Of a stretch of 56,732 nt of DNA, positions 27,845 to 36,567 are shown piece by piece. The notes below the pieces were generated by a model. The model did not search any database. It was not told the DNA's origin and was given only the letters and a program-made list of their open reading frames with translations. The stretch covers positions 97 to 56,828 of the forward strand of contig NZ_JRFE01000012.1 of NCBI RefSeq assembly GCF_000756305.1. The letters run 5' to 3'. Source of the DNA: Myxosarcina sp. GI1. Lineage in GTDB: Bacteria; Cyanobacteriota; Cyanobacteriia; Cyanobacteriales; Xenococcaceae. Numbering within the stretch: the first letter of the stretch is position 1; the number at the start of each line of letters is the position of its first letter. Position numbers and translations under genes: made by a program.

Positions 27845-28165
27845 TTATCTTACAGGAGAAGTATATTGTCTTTTGGCTTTCAAGAAAGTAAAACAAGGTT
27901 GAGGATCTGTATTAATTAGAGCCACGGGTTGGAGTAAATCACGACCCTTATGTAATACTCTTAGCCACCGTAAATCAATCTTGAGATAGCTAATACCAGG
28001 CTTCCAATGCAGAGCTTTGCTTCTGCCTCGTGTAAAACCCCAGCAGGATCGCACCGCTAATTGAAAAGCTCCTGACTTAGAATCTAGGAACAATTCTTCA
28101 ACACGAAATTTCAAGCCATATTGCCACAGAGTTTGTAAAAATGGTTTTTCATTACTGAAAATATA
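27845..28165 (-). pseudogene. remnant of a DDE transposase C-terminus
   Basis: The frame (minus strand, no ATG; open back to a stop at about 28172) reads LWQYGLKFRVEELFLDSKSG, then after an apparent internal deletion GISYLKIDLRWL and PQPCFTFLKAKRQY. I recognise these as the C-terminal third of a cyanobacterial IS4-like transposase: the catalytic-Glu motif region followed by the SYLKIGLRW tail. The N-terminal catalytic Asp regions are missing and a stretch between the two blocks is gone, so it is inactive. Confidence 0.65.
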
Positions 28166-28231
28166 GTAATTTTAAATAAGAATTGAGTGTAGCAAGATAA
28201 AAACAAATAACTTAATGAATCACCTTCGAGT

Positions 28232-28279
28232 AAGAAAGATTTTTAAAAAATGAAAGCGAATTCCACCCTCATCTTTCTT
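28232..28279. other. inverted repeat enclosing the tRNA-matching segment
   Basis: AAGAAAGAT at 28232-28240 and ATCTTTCTT at 28271-28279 form a perfect 9-bp inverted pair around the TGAAAG plus tRNA-like segment. The loop is 30 nt. Its role is unknown; it may mark a small RNA structure. Confidence 0.45.
28251..28270 (+). other. guide-like segment: repeat tail plus tRNA-Ser 3'-end match
   Basis: TGAAAG (28251-28256) is followed by CGAATTCCACCCTC. This is identical at 13 of 14 bases to the T-arm/acceptor sequence of the neighbouring tRNA-Ser, read on the minus strand from 28437. The bases directly 5' of the matching tRNA segment are GTT, which agrees with the GTN PAM known for type V-K CASTs. 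Repeats of V-K systems end in a GAAAG-type tail, and their delocalised homing guides match tRNA genes (established). No full repeat or tracrRNA is recognised here, so this is only a candidate relic. Confidence 0.4.
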
Positions 28280-28382
28280 GTCGTTTAATTTTTTTGAATG
28301 ACATTAATTTGTTACCAACGACAAATTATTGGTCAAGACAACACTAATTTGACAACGGTAACAATTAATTTAGCAATCGACA
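28277..28382 (-). mobile_element. Tn7-like / CAST transposon-end-like sequence beside tRNA-Ser
   Basis: Read on the minus strand from 28382, three similar units occur about 29-30 bp apart: TGTCGATTGCTAAATTAATT (28382), TGTCAAATTAGTGTTGTC (28353) and TGTCGTTGGTAACAAATTAA (28323). Spaced TGTCG...AAATTAATGTCA units are typical TnsB-binding arrays at the ends of cyanobacterial Tn7-like and V-K CAST elements. The outermost TGT lies 55 bp from the first matched tRNA base, near the 60-66 bp insertion distance known for V-K. No tnsB, tnsC, tniQ or cas12k gene is seen in the window, so at best an end relic remains. Confidence 0.45.
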
Positions 28383-28419
28383 GATAGTGATATATCTTCT
28401 TAGACAAAGACTAAAAGTA

Positions 28420-28504
28420 CGGAGAGGGTGGGATTCGAACCCACGTTCCCTTGCGGAAAACTCGATTTCAAGTCGAGCGCGATCGACCACTCTGCCACCT
28501 CTCC
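28420..28504 (-). tRNA. tRNA-Ser (anticodon UGA)
   Basis: The 85-nt minus-strand sequence folds as a class-II tRNA. The acceptor GGAGAGG pairs with CCTCTCC plus discriminator G. The anticodon arm CTCGA-CTTGAAA-TCGAG has anticodon TGA. The long variable arm includes TTTTCCGCAAGGGAA, and the T-arm is GTGGGTTCGAATCCCAC. CCA is not encoded. A HIP1-like CGATCGCG lies in the D-loop/anticodon-stem border. It is a likely homing site for the element end just downstream. Confidence 0.95.
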
Positions 28505-28646
28505 TAATGCAGCTACATTATAATAACAAACAATTAGTGTGAATAATAACAAACAATTAGTGTGACTCGTTTAGTACTAAAATACTATTTTTATAGTATA
28601 TAAACACTAGCATGGCACGAACAACTGTTAAGTATTTATATGTTTG

Positions 28647-29435
28647 TTAGTATAATTGCTCGATTTGACTGATATTTGTCGATAGTAAAGGAAATATCTG
28701 CGTTGTTGCTGGAGTTAAAGATATATCTTGATAGCTAGCAAAAGCCAGATCTGTGCGATCTAGAGCAATGTATAGAGGAGGTTTATTAGTGAGAAACTCT
28801 CTAATTTTTTGAGCGATCGCATCTAGAGATTCCTGTGGAAGCTTACCTTTTATCGTACCCAAACGTAAATAAAAGTCATTGTCGATTGCCTGTGGTGTGG
28901 AAAAATATTTGTGCAGCAAATTAAATTTTTGAGCATTGCGACGCAAACTATCTAATTCCCAAGTAATGCGATCGCTTTTAAAAGCCCAGCCTATTAATAC
29001 GGGAACAGTTTCTTCACCCAATGATTGTAGTTGAAAGGAACGAATAGCAGGGTGCAGACCGCGACTTAAAAAACCATAGTCTAATTTAGGATCGTAGCCA
29101 CAAAAACGTAGTTTTATTGGAAAAATACTGCTAGTTTGCAAGTATTCAATCCAGTTAAAATCGATATATTTAATTTGTTCTCTATAGAAGTAAAACCATT
29201 TATTAATAATTCCCAAACTAGTTTTCAACCCCTCACATCCGACAATAGTTCCATGTATTTGCTCTGTTTGGTAAGGTACAAACTTCCCCTGAAGTTCTTT
29301 TAGATTTGCTATATATTTTTGAATTTCTATCGACAATTCAATTAACTTAGATGCTGCGCTGCTGCCATAAAAAACGACTAAAGTAACTCTAGAAAATTCA
29401 GACAAGGCGAATTTTTGATTCATGCAACGCACCAT
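28647..29435 (-). CDS. uncharacterised protein, possibly 2H-phosphoesterase-like
   Basis: The protein has 262 residues (258 if started at the second Met). An N-terminal strand-rich region contains one HxT motif (QIHGTIVGCEG, His61), as in LigT-like 2H phosphoesterases. The place where a second HxT/S would be expected (FYLRLGTIKGKLP) keeps the following strand pattern but lacks His. It may therefore be a divergent or half-active member, and the assignment is weak. It faces the HAD-kinase gene across a repeat-filled spacer and could share its regulation. Confidence 0.45.
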   Translation of the reverse strand: MVRCMNQKFALSEFSRVTLVVFYGSSAASKLIELSIEIQKYIANLKELQGKFVPYQTEQIHGTIVGCEGLKTSLGIINKWFYFYREQIKYIDFNWIEYLQTSSIFPIKLRFCGYDPKLDYGFLSRGLHPAIRSFQLQSLGEETVPVLIGWAFKSDRITWELDSLRRNAQKFNLLHKYFSTPQAIDNDFYLRLGTIKGKLPQESLDAIAQKIREFLTNKPPLYIALDRTDLAFASYQDISLTPATTQIFPLLSTNISQIEQLY

Positions 29436-29475
29436 ATAAGCAAAAGTTTAAAGTTAAAAGCGGCGAGAACCACAG

Positions 29476-29600
29476 AGCCTAACGGCTCAAAGTCGCTACG
29501 CGACGCTTGCGCAGGCGACACAAGGGCTTGAAGTAAATTCAAGCCACGCGCCCTTGCGAATGCGCTGTTCGGCGAAAGACGCAAGGGAACGCTCGCCAAG
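29476..29600. repeat. cluster of palindromic dispersed repeats
   Basis: A GC-rich stretch carries several short perfect stems, for example GTCGC-TAC-GCGAC and GGCTTGAA-GTAAA-TTCAAGCC (29525-29545). It also has repeated CGCAAGGG/CCCTTGCG words in both orientations. It resembles small dispersed palindromic repeats of cyanobacteria. The rest of the 29436-29881 spacer holds CAATGAGCAATT and TTCATTGTTCA short repeats and one GCGATCGC site, but no gene. Confidence 0.7.
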
Positions 29601-29881
29601 AAGTTAAAAATTAGAAGTTAAATGCCTAACCCTTCGGCAATGAGCAATTAGCAATTATTAACGGATTGGTAAACACTATTCACTGTTCATTGTTCACTAC
29701 TATATTTAATTTTTTAGCTTCTTCTTTAAGAAAAACACAATTTTTCCTCAAAATGAAATCGGGTTAATTCACTACTTTTCTATTAGCGATCGCCCCACCC
29801 AAACACAGGTCGAACCCAATTACTAGTATCGCGGTAAGATCCCAATAGGAGGCAGGGATAAAAAGCGAGAGTAAGCAACTC

Positions 29882-32800
29882 ATGATAGAAAGATCGGTTT
29901 TGGCAGCAATCAAATTATTAACTTTAAAAGCAGAAGTTGGAGAGCGAGATTTACAGAAATTAATTCGGGATTATTGCCAGCAAAAACAACAAGGTTCTCT
30001 GTCATTGCAAGCTCAAATAGTTGAAGGCGTATTAAACCATTGGTATCGAGAGATTGAGATTAAAGATATCGAAAATATTTTAGCTACTTTAGATGAACAA
30101 TCGGACTACCAGCATCGTGATAAAGAGAGATTGGAAGATTTGGCAGGATATCTAGAAATCCTCAAACACGGTCCTGATGAGTTAAGATTTGAAGCTCTAG
30201 AGCAAATCGAAAAGGTTCTGCTACGAGTACACAGTCCTTCTGCGATCGCCTGGGACTTTGGCGGCGTATTGATGGACGGACATAATAAGTTTTTTATCCA
30301 GCTATATGCTCACTCTAAAGGAATCGAGCTACCCAAAGAACAGTTGCTCGAACTCTGGCAAACTATTTTTAAAAGCCAGCCAATACCTCATACTAATTAT
30401 GATGCCCTGAAAATTGGGCAGGCAACTCCCGAACAATTTGCCCGTCACGCGATCGGTAATTTTAATACCGCACTGGCAAAAACCGACAACGAACTAATTG
30501 AAGTTACGCAAACAGAAATTCGTAATTTTCTAACTCTTTATTACAGTCATTACGATTCCAAACAGGAAAACCGTCAGGTACTCGATCGTATTCGCAAGTT
30601 AGGTATTCGCCAATATGGGTTAACCAATAACTTTATGGCGAAGATCAAATATTTTTTGGAACGTAAAGAGTTTGACTATCTGCAAGGGTTAATTGCCATT
30701 GTTTCCGAAAAATTTGGTGCCAGTAAACCCGCGTCTAGAATCTATCTATCTTTTAAGCAACATGTTTTTCTCGATCGCTTTGCTAAAGAAGTATTAGAAA
30801 TAGATTTACCAGACTGGGCTTTAGAGCAACTCTGGCAAGGCATATTTGCCGAAATCTCCGCCAAAAATTCTGCCGCTTACGAACGACAACAGATTAGTTG
30901 CGAACCAGTCAGCGAAGAAGCGATCGCCCAATACAATCGCGTTATAGAACCATTAGGATACGATCCTGTAGATGTAGATACCTACGCCAAAAAATGGCTG
31001 AAATTCTGGGCTGAAAACTACAATCGCCTCGCCCGACAGACAATTTTTGTCGATGATAAAACTCGAAATCTCGATCGTGCTTTTGAATATGAAGAAATTT
31101 TAGGAGTACACTATGATGCCAACCAAGGAGAGGAAATTGCCGCCCAACCTGTAATCGAGGAATTATTAGCACAGGAACAGCTAAAACAGGTGGTGCGAAC
31201 CTTGCGGGAATTAACCGCCACTCAAAATTCTCTTGGAAAAAAAGCTCGACAAACACTAGAACGTTTGATGCCATTGCGGATTCGTCATGAAAAGCTAATC
31301 TGGCAAGAGCAAGAAAATGTCGATCGCGCGATTATTAAAACTCTATCAGACAAACAAATCTATGCTTTATTGCAAAAACACTATGATTTACTATATGAAA
31401 CCCATTTTAAGTTAGGACACTTAGTAAGTCGGCAGTACGAGCTAATTTATCGGCTGGCAATCTTACCCGAATATACTTACGATGAAGCTCGTCAGATCGT
31501 ATTGCAGCTTTTTGAAACTTCCGAACTGTTTCTCGACCAAAACCGCGATCTCTATCCCTGGCAAAATGCAGAAGTACCTGAAGAACTCACTGAAGATTTA
31601 AGTGATTTACAGACAAATGAGTCTTTATTAAAGAAAAAACTCTTACCAGAAATTAAGCGCAAAATAATTAACTTCATCAAAGTCTTGGATGTAGCCGAAC
31701 AAACAGATAGTCAAGAATTATTAGAACGTTTATCAGCAGTTGAAGATTTAGAAACGATCGAGCAACTTACAGACCAATTGTTAGATCGGATTGCTGCTAA
31801 TAACTTCAATCAGATCGAACAAAACATGAAATCATCGGGCGATCGTCGTTTTGAGGAAAAATCATCATCTCATCCACCTGCTGAATGGTATCGACAATTT
31901 AAACGAGATGCCAAACAAATAATAATGAATTTCTTGCCCCTTAAAAAGTTAGTTGCTAATTGGGAGCGAGAAATACATCAGTTAGAAAGCAGTTACTTCG
32001 AGCAATACGATCGCTGGAAAACCTTAAAAAATCGGTTGCGAGATACTCTCTATCAGGATGCACTTTTAGATAAAGTGCGCGAGCGATTTACTATCGAATC
32101 TCTCTATCAGTTGATGCGCGGTTTACTGTTGAAGGTCTTCGATTTGCCACGCTGGAAAGACCCCACCAAACCCACAATGATTTTAGTTAGTGGGGCATCA
32201 GGTTCTGGTAAATCTACTCTGTCTACTCACATAGCTCGTATTTTTGGCATTCAAAAAGTATTTTCTACCGATGAGGCGGGAAGGGCTAACGCAAAAGCTC
32301 TGCTTGATTTTCTCTTTGAGGAGGATGCCAAAACAGCTTTTTCGGGCTTATACCAGTCTTCATTTGAAGGTAGCTTAGAATCTTATTACTATCAGGCAGT
32401 TTTAACTACTATTGGCGTAGAAGGACTAGCCAAACGACTCCACAAACAAAATACTTCGGCTATGATCGAAGGTGTAGGGCTGATGCCAGGATTATTGTCC
32501 GAACCAACCTTTGAGTTGCTAAACATTGACTGGTTGATAATGCAGGTAGAAAGTCAACAGCATTGGCAAAACTTCGAGCATCGGGCAAAAGGGGCGGTAA
32601 AACGTAGTGCCAAACGCTATCAGGATAATTTTGAGATGATCCGTTGTTTGCACGATCGCATAATTACTATGGGTTTAAAACAGGGATTGACTATTGTAGA
32701 AAACCGAGGTCCGATTCAACAGGCAATTGCGATCGCTACCGAACGGATTAAAGGACCCGTTACCAATCAATTTATTAAAATTTACGATCCGATTCGAGAA

Positions 32801-32992
32801 CAGACAAACGAGCTTTTAGCAACTCAGAGACAACATTTACCCGTAAAAGTTCGCTTTGATGCCAAACGCGCCGCTTTAAATTTGGGTATAGAGGAAAAAA
32901 CAATTACCAAACTCATACACCGCTTTGGTTTTGAAGAAGTGCCTCAAAGTCCCCATCAGTGGATTCGACAATCTTTAAGTAGCTCCACTTAA
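29882..32992 (+). CDS. HAD-like phosphatase / P-loop kinase fusion protein
   Basis: This 1036-residue protein has two recognisable catalytic modules. Residues about 118-425 are HAD-like: motif I AWDFGGVLMDG (D125), motif II GLTNN, motif III Lys in GASKPAS and motif IV IFVDDKTRN. A long helical, coiled-coil-rich middle follows (about 430-750). Residues about 765-960 form a P-loop kinase with Walker A GASGSGKS (K777) and FSTDEAGR, resembling 2-phosphoglycerate-kinase/zeta-toxin-like small-molecule or nucleic-acid kinases. The first about 115 residues are helical and unknown. Phosphatase plus kinase in one chain recalls polynucleotide kinase-phosphatases, but the substrate is not known. Confidence 0.75.
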   Translation: MIERSVLAAIKLLTLKAEVGERDLQKLIRDYCQQKQQGSLSLQAQIVEGVLNHWYREIEIKDIENILATLDEQSDYQHRDKERLEDLAGYLEILKHGPDELRFEALEQIEKVLLRVHSPSAIAWDFGGVLMDGHNKFFIQLYAHSKGIELPKEQLLELWQTIFKSQPIPHTNYDALKIGQATPEQFARHAIGNFNTALAKTDNELIEVTQTEIRNFLTLYYSHYDSKQENRQVLDRIRKLGIRQYGLTNNFMAKIKYFLERKEFDYLQGLIAIVSEKFGASKPASRIYLSFKQHVFLDRFAKEVLEIDLPDWALEQLWQGIFAEISAKNSAAYERQQISCEPVSEEAIAQYNRVIEPLGYDPVDVDTYAKKWLKFWAENYNRLARQTIFVDDKTRNLDRAFEYEEILGVHYDANQGEEIAAQPVIEELLAQEQLKQVVRTLRELTATQNSLGKKARQTLERLMPLRIRHEKLIWQEQENVDRAIIKTLSDKQIYALLQKHYDLLYETHFKLGHLVSRQYELIYRLAILPEYTYDEARQIVLQLFETSELFLDQNRDLYPWQNAEVPEELTEDLSDLQTNESLLKKKLLPEIKRKIINFIKVLDVAEQTDSQELLERLSAVEDLETIEQLTDQLLDRIAANNFNQIEQNMKSSGDRRFEEKSSSHPPAEWYRQFKRDAKQIIMNFLPLKKLVANWEREIHQLESSYFEQYDRWKTLKNRLRDTLYQDALLDKVRERFTIESLYQLMRGLLLKVFDLPRWKDPTKPTMILVSGASGSGKSTLSTHIARIFGIQKVFSTDEAGRANAKALLDFLFEEDAKTAFSGLYQSSFEGSLESYYYQAVLTTIGVEGLAKRLHKQNTSAMIEGVGLMPGLLSEPTFELLNIDWLIMQVESQQHWQNFEHRAKGAVKRSAKRYQDNFEMIRCLHDRIITMGLKQGLTIVENRGPIQQAIAIATERIKGPVTNQFIKIYDPIREQTNELLATQRQHLPVKVRFDAKRAALNLGIEEKTITKLIHRFGFEEVPQSPHQWIRQSLSSST

Positions 32993-33258
32993 TTAAACAT
33001 AAAATAGTTTTGATTTGGAGATTTATGAAGTATAGAAATTCAGGCAAATTATTTTAACGTTTAACTAGGTTGACTTACTTATGAGCTAGTCAGCAATAAA
33101 CCCTATTGTATTGGCTCGCAAAAGATAGTTTTAAGCTTCATTAGTCATAAACTTGCACTTAAAATTTTTATGTAGTATATATATTACATATTTTGTTTTC
33201 AAAACCTGAAACTTTGGTTTTTTATAATTTGTAATTTGATTAGCATTGAAAAATTTTA

Positions 33259-34335
33259 ATGTCAAAAATTAATATTAAAAACTTTAACTATACCGATCTA
33301 GAGCCAGAAACTACTCAATTTATCCATCAACAAACTGCTGAAATTAAAGCATTATTAAAAAAAACAGCGCAGAGTATAGTTGAGATCGGTCAAAAACTAA
33401 CGGAAGTCAAACAAAGAATCGGTCATGGTAAATTTGGCTTGTGGCTAAATACAGAGTTTAACTGGAGTGTATCTGCTGCTAATAAATTTATGCAAGTTAG
33501 CAAAGAATTCAAATTCATAAATTTTACGAATTTGGAAATTGCTCCGTCGGCTTTATACAAATTAGCCGCACCCTCTGCTCCAGCGGCAGCTAGAAAAGAA
33601 GCTATTATGAGAGCCGAAACAGGAGAATATGTTACTTATACTATTGCTAAAAAACTAATTCAAAAACACAAGTCTTCATCAAAGGCAGCAGTCACTTCAT
33701 CAGAAATTAAATTTGAGACGAAAACTATTGGCACTCATCTACTTGCAAGTACCAAGTTCGTTGACAAAAAGTGTTCTCAAGCGGGGCAAATTTTTGATTC
33801 AGCTTCTTTAAACAATTCCTGTACTTCAGCTAAAACTTCTAGTATAGAAATTGATAGCATTGTTCTTCAAAAAGTAACTTCTGTAACATCTTCTTTAGAA
33901 CTACTAGTAAAAAATGGCGATTTATGGCAACTAGGTAATAAACATCTATTGTTTTGTGGTGAACCTCGTTCCCAAGTGTTTCAAAAACTTATCCCTGCTG
34001 AAATTTCATTATCAATAGCTTTTCCGCCAAGACGCAGTAATTGGCAGCACTCATCACATTTTGGTGCTAAGACCGCCTTTTCTTTATTTACTGTCTATCA
34101 AGATCAAGATCTCAATTTGTTAAAACAAACTTTCAAACAACTATTGCTATTGTATACTTCCGAAGATGACGCTGTGGTTTTTTCCTATCTTGCAGATCCA
34201 GAACTATTTACAATTAGTCACCAATTAAACTGTTGCTGTTATATTGCCGAACCTAATGCTCTCTTATGTAGTGCAGCTATTGCTATATGGCAAAACAAAA
34301 CTCAAAAACTAGCAAAACACATTAGTTGTTTATAA
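33259..34335 (+). CDS. DUF3102 protein with degenerate DNA-methylase-like C-terminus
   Basis: The protein has 358 residues. Residues about 20-140 match the DUF3102 pattern: IVEIGQKLTEVKQRIGHGKF, WSVSAANKFMQVS, ALYKLAAP and a helix ending YTIAKKLIQKH. These proteins occur in mobile elements and are thought to bind DNA. After a Ser/Thr-rich linker, residues about 215-350 recall an N6/N4 adenine-methylase module: DLWQLGNKHLLFCGEPRS parallels the common DLWxLGxHRLLCGDS start. The catalytic DPPY motif is replaced by FPPRRS and the SAM-binding FxGxG part is not evident, so methyl transfer is unlikely. It begins 266 bp after the HAD-kinase gene. Confidence 0.65.
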   Translation: MSKINIKNFNYTDLEPETTQFIHQQTAEIKALLKKTAQSIVEIGQKLTEVKQRIGHGKFGLWLNTEFNWSVSAANKFMQVSKEFKFINFTNLEIAPSALYKLAAPSAPAAARKEAIMRAETGEYVTYTIAKKLIQKHKSSSKAAVTSSEIKFETKTIGTHLLASTKFVDKKCSQAGQIFDSASLNNSCTSAKTSSIEIDSIVLQKVTSVTSSLELLVKNGDLWQLGNKHLLFCGEPRSQVFQKLIPAEISLSIAFPPRRSNWQHSSHFGAKTAFSLFTVYQDQDLNLLKQTFKQLLLLYTSEDDAVVFSYLADPELFTISHQLNCCCYIAEPNALLCSAAIAIWQNKTQKLAKHISCL

Positions 34336-35116
34336 AGTTGCTGTAAAGTTATGGCTTCTTGGATTTTTTCTAAATAAGTAAAGTGTCAACATAATAAAAG
34401 TCATTACAGGCGTTGTTATCTTATTGTTGTCAAACTTTGTGACTATAATTCGATACATACAAAATATATATTGCTATAACTTACAATGCGTTGTCGCTCA
34501 GTCAAAAATTAATTTAACACGCTCTTTCATAAAGTTATTGCAAAGAATATTAGCAATAGGCTAGAACAAAAAATACGTAGTAGTTTTCTACGAAAAAAAA
34601 CAAAAAACACAAGTCAACTTAATCTTTCAATTACATAAGCTTCATGAAAGCTTTGCGTAATATATTTTTACTTGCTGTATTATAGGTATAACGATAAAAC
34701 TTCGACCGAATAAATACTTAGAAGATCGAAATTTTTATTTAGTAAAAATCAACAGTTGCAGTTTTATGCACAAAATTTTGCAGTTTATTTTATATGAATT
34801 AAATTTTATATGAATAAAATAAAAATCACTCAATCTGCATCAATATTGGAGGATAGACTGAATCGCTCGCTCGATCTATAACTCGAACACTTGAGTTTTG
34901 AAAATTGTGGAAAAAAACATTCTCGATACCACGATCCCAGGTCAAGCACTGAAAACGTTAACTCCAAGTAATTTGTGTAAATCAAATAAAAAATCTAAAT
35001 TTACTGAAAGATTTGTCTAAGCTGAAACCAAGTTAATGGTTGTCAAAAACACAATTAGTCTAGCTTTAGTACAGTCTTTTTGAAATTTATTAGTTTGGCT
35101 TTCTGAAATATTAATT
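34336..35116. other. AT-rich intergenic region
   Basis: This 781-bp spacer has no convincing coding frame. TTGTTGTCAAACTTTGTGAC-like and AAAATTAATTT stretches occur near 34428-34515, but they lack the regular spacing seen at 28277-28382, so I do not call a transposon end. Nothing else stands out. Confidence 0.5.
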
Positions 35117-35533
35117 ATGCCCAATAAACGTAGTAGCCGTAAAAAAGTGCAAAAATTTTTCTGTCCTTATTGCGAGCGTCGCCTCTGGCGATTGAATAGT
35201 CAGAAGTATCGATTGTTTTACAAAGAAGTATCTGAGTTAAAGGAACATTTAAACTTTTCTCACAAAAAAGCTAGTCTGTTAGTGTCACAGTTAGGAAGCT
35301 TCGTCGATCGCAATTCCTGGATTGAAGATTTCTTTTGTGAAGAACACGGACAAATGTGGTTGCGCATATCTAAAAAAAATGAAGAAAAGTTAGATAGCGT
35401 TCTAGCTACTAGAGAAGACTGGAAATACACTACTGGTACGATCGATCCTAGTTCTAACAATCCTTCAGTTAGCGAATATAGTTACTATATGAGCCGTGGT
35501 TGCAGCATTCATAAGCTGCAACATAATAATTAA
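35117..35533 (+). CDS. conserved cyanobacterial protein with zinc-ribbon-like Cys pair
   Basis: This 138-residue basic protein begins with an R/K-rich stretch and a CPYC pair (FFCPYCERRLWRL). A distal FFCEEHG could supply further zinc ligands. The core SHKKASLLVSQLGSFVDRNS is helical, and the C-terminus has NPSVSEYSYYMSRG. I recognise it as a type of protein repeated across cyanobacterial genomes, with no known function. Confidence 0.7.
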   Translation: MPNKRSSRKKVQKFFCPYCERRLWRLNSQKYRLFYKEVSELKEHLNFSHKKASLLVSQLGSFVDRNSWIEDFFCEEHGQMWLRISKKNEEKLDSVLATREDWKYTTGTIDPSSNNPSVSEYSYYMSRGCSIHKLQHNN

Positions 35534-36387
35534 GCGACTTTTTTTCTACGTTTAGTTTTTATAAAAAGCTTGAAACTAATTAAATTTGTTAATGACTAAA
35601 AATAATTTATTGAATTAATTGAAGTCTATAAAAACTTTTAACTTTATAGCCGTTCTGCATTTAAAAATAATAGCAGTTTTTTGGTAGATGACAAAGCAGC
35701 AAAAATAGCAGTTTTTACTCTAGCGATATTAGATAGTTTAGCTCAAACATCGGCAATATATAGTTATTTTAAATAAGAATTGTATGAACAAAATTTGCAT
35801 TAACTTCCTGTTCTCTCGAACAAACAACTTGCGAAAATACAAAAATTAATTAGAACGACTATACTATTTGTTTTGCTATTAATAATCTTAATTTTTTATT
35901 AAAAATAAAGGTTGCATTTTTTGAAGCTTTAGTATACAATTAGTTACAAGAAAACTACAAAACACTGGATTGATAGTATTAATTAGATAAAACCATTTTT
36001 TCAAAATTAAATGCTTTGTTATTTAGATGGATACTGTACTAGCGTTTTGTCGATCTTTTTGATTTTTCTCGATTTTATTTGGTTAAAGAAGACACCTGGA
36101 GTGCACTTTAACTTAAGCCTATGGCTTGTTTTTTAAGCAACTGCCATTGTGGTTATGACTCTGAAATACGAGTTATAAAGAACAATACAAGTAGGCTTCT
36201 TTGGAAGCTGCCATACTCGAAATTCATTAAGCTTATATTAGAATATACCGAGACAAAGCAGCAACTAACAATAGTATTGTTGGTAATAATTCTAAAGATC
36301 GTGAAGCTGCGTATTTAACTGTATGACTTTACTAAATAAATTGAGTAAAAATATTATATTTTCTTTTATCTAATTTAAAAAATACAA
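35534..36387. other. AT-rich region upstream of the polysaccharide locus
   Basis: About 850 bp of very AT-rich DNA. A near-repeat of ATAGCAGTTTTT occurs at about 35670 and 35708. An open frame at 36121-36318 encodes an uneven, low-quality peptide that I do not accept. It should contain the promoter region for the polysaccharide genes, but I cannot mark one. Confidence 0.5.
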
Positions 36388-36567
36388 TTGGATCGACAGC
36401 AGCTCTATTTGTCAAATCCTGCCCAAACTCTTGACCTTTGGCAAGAGTTTTTTAATGTGGTTTTAAAATTTGCAGATTTTAAAAACGATCTAAATTTTAT
36501 GTTGAGTGACGAACAAAACAATATATCTGTAAAAGAGGTTTTAAATAATGACAAAAATGCTCCCTGA
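36388..36567 (+). CDS. possible 59-residue leader protein, TTG start
   Basis: A frame opening at TTG 36388 encodes LDRQQLYLSNPAQTLDLWQE then FFNVVLKFADFKNDL and SVKEVLNNDKNAP. It reads like a real amphipathic helical protein. It overlaps the start of the first glycosyltransferase gene by 20 bp, which would couple their translation. There is no ATG and no obvious ribosome-binding site, so this remains a candidate only. Confidence 0.35.
   Translation: MDRQQLYLSNPAQTLDLWQEFFNVVLKFADFKNDLNFMLSDEQNNISVKEVLNNDKNAP

Noticed and set aside
28257-28437. The tRNA-Ser match as an attachment site of a tyrosine-recombinase integrative element.
   Set aside because: The two copies are in inverted, not direct, orientation and no integrase gene is present.
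34400-34530. TTGTTGTCAAACTTTGTGAC-like and AAAATTAATTT stretches as a second Tn7-like end.
   Set aside because: No regular repeat spacing and no terminal TGT motif in a sensible place.
36121-36318. Open frame of 65 codons before the polysaccharide locus.
   Set aside because: Uneven composition, no ribosome-binding site, no recognisable family, and very AT-rich context.
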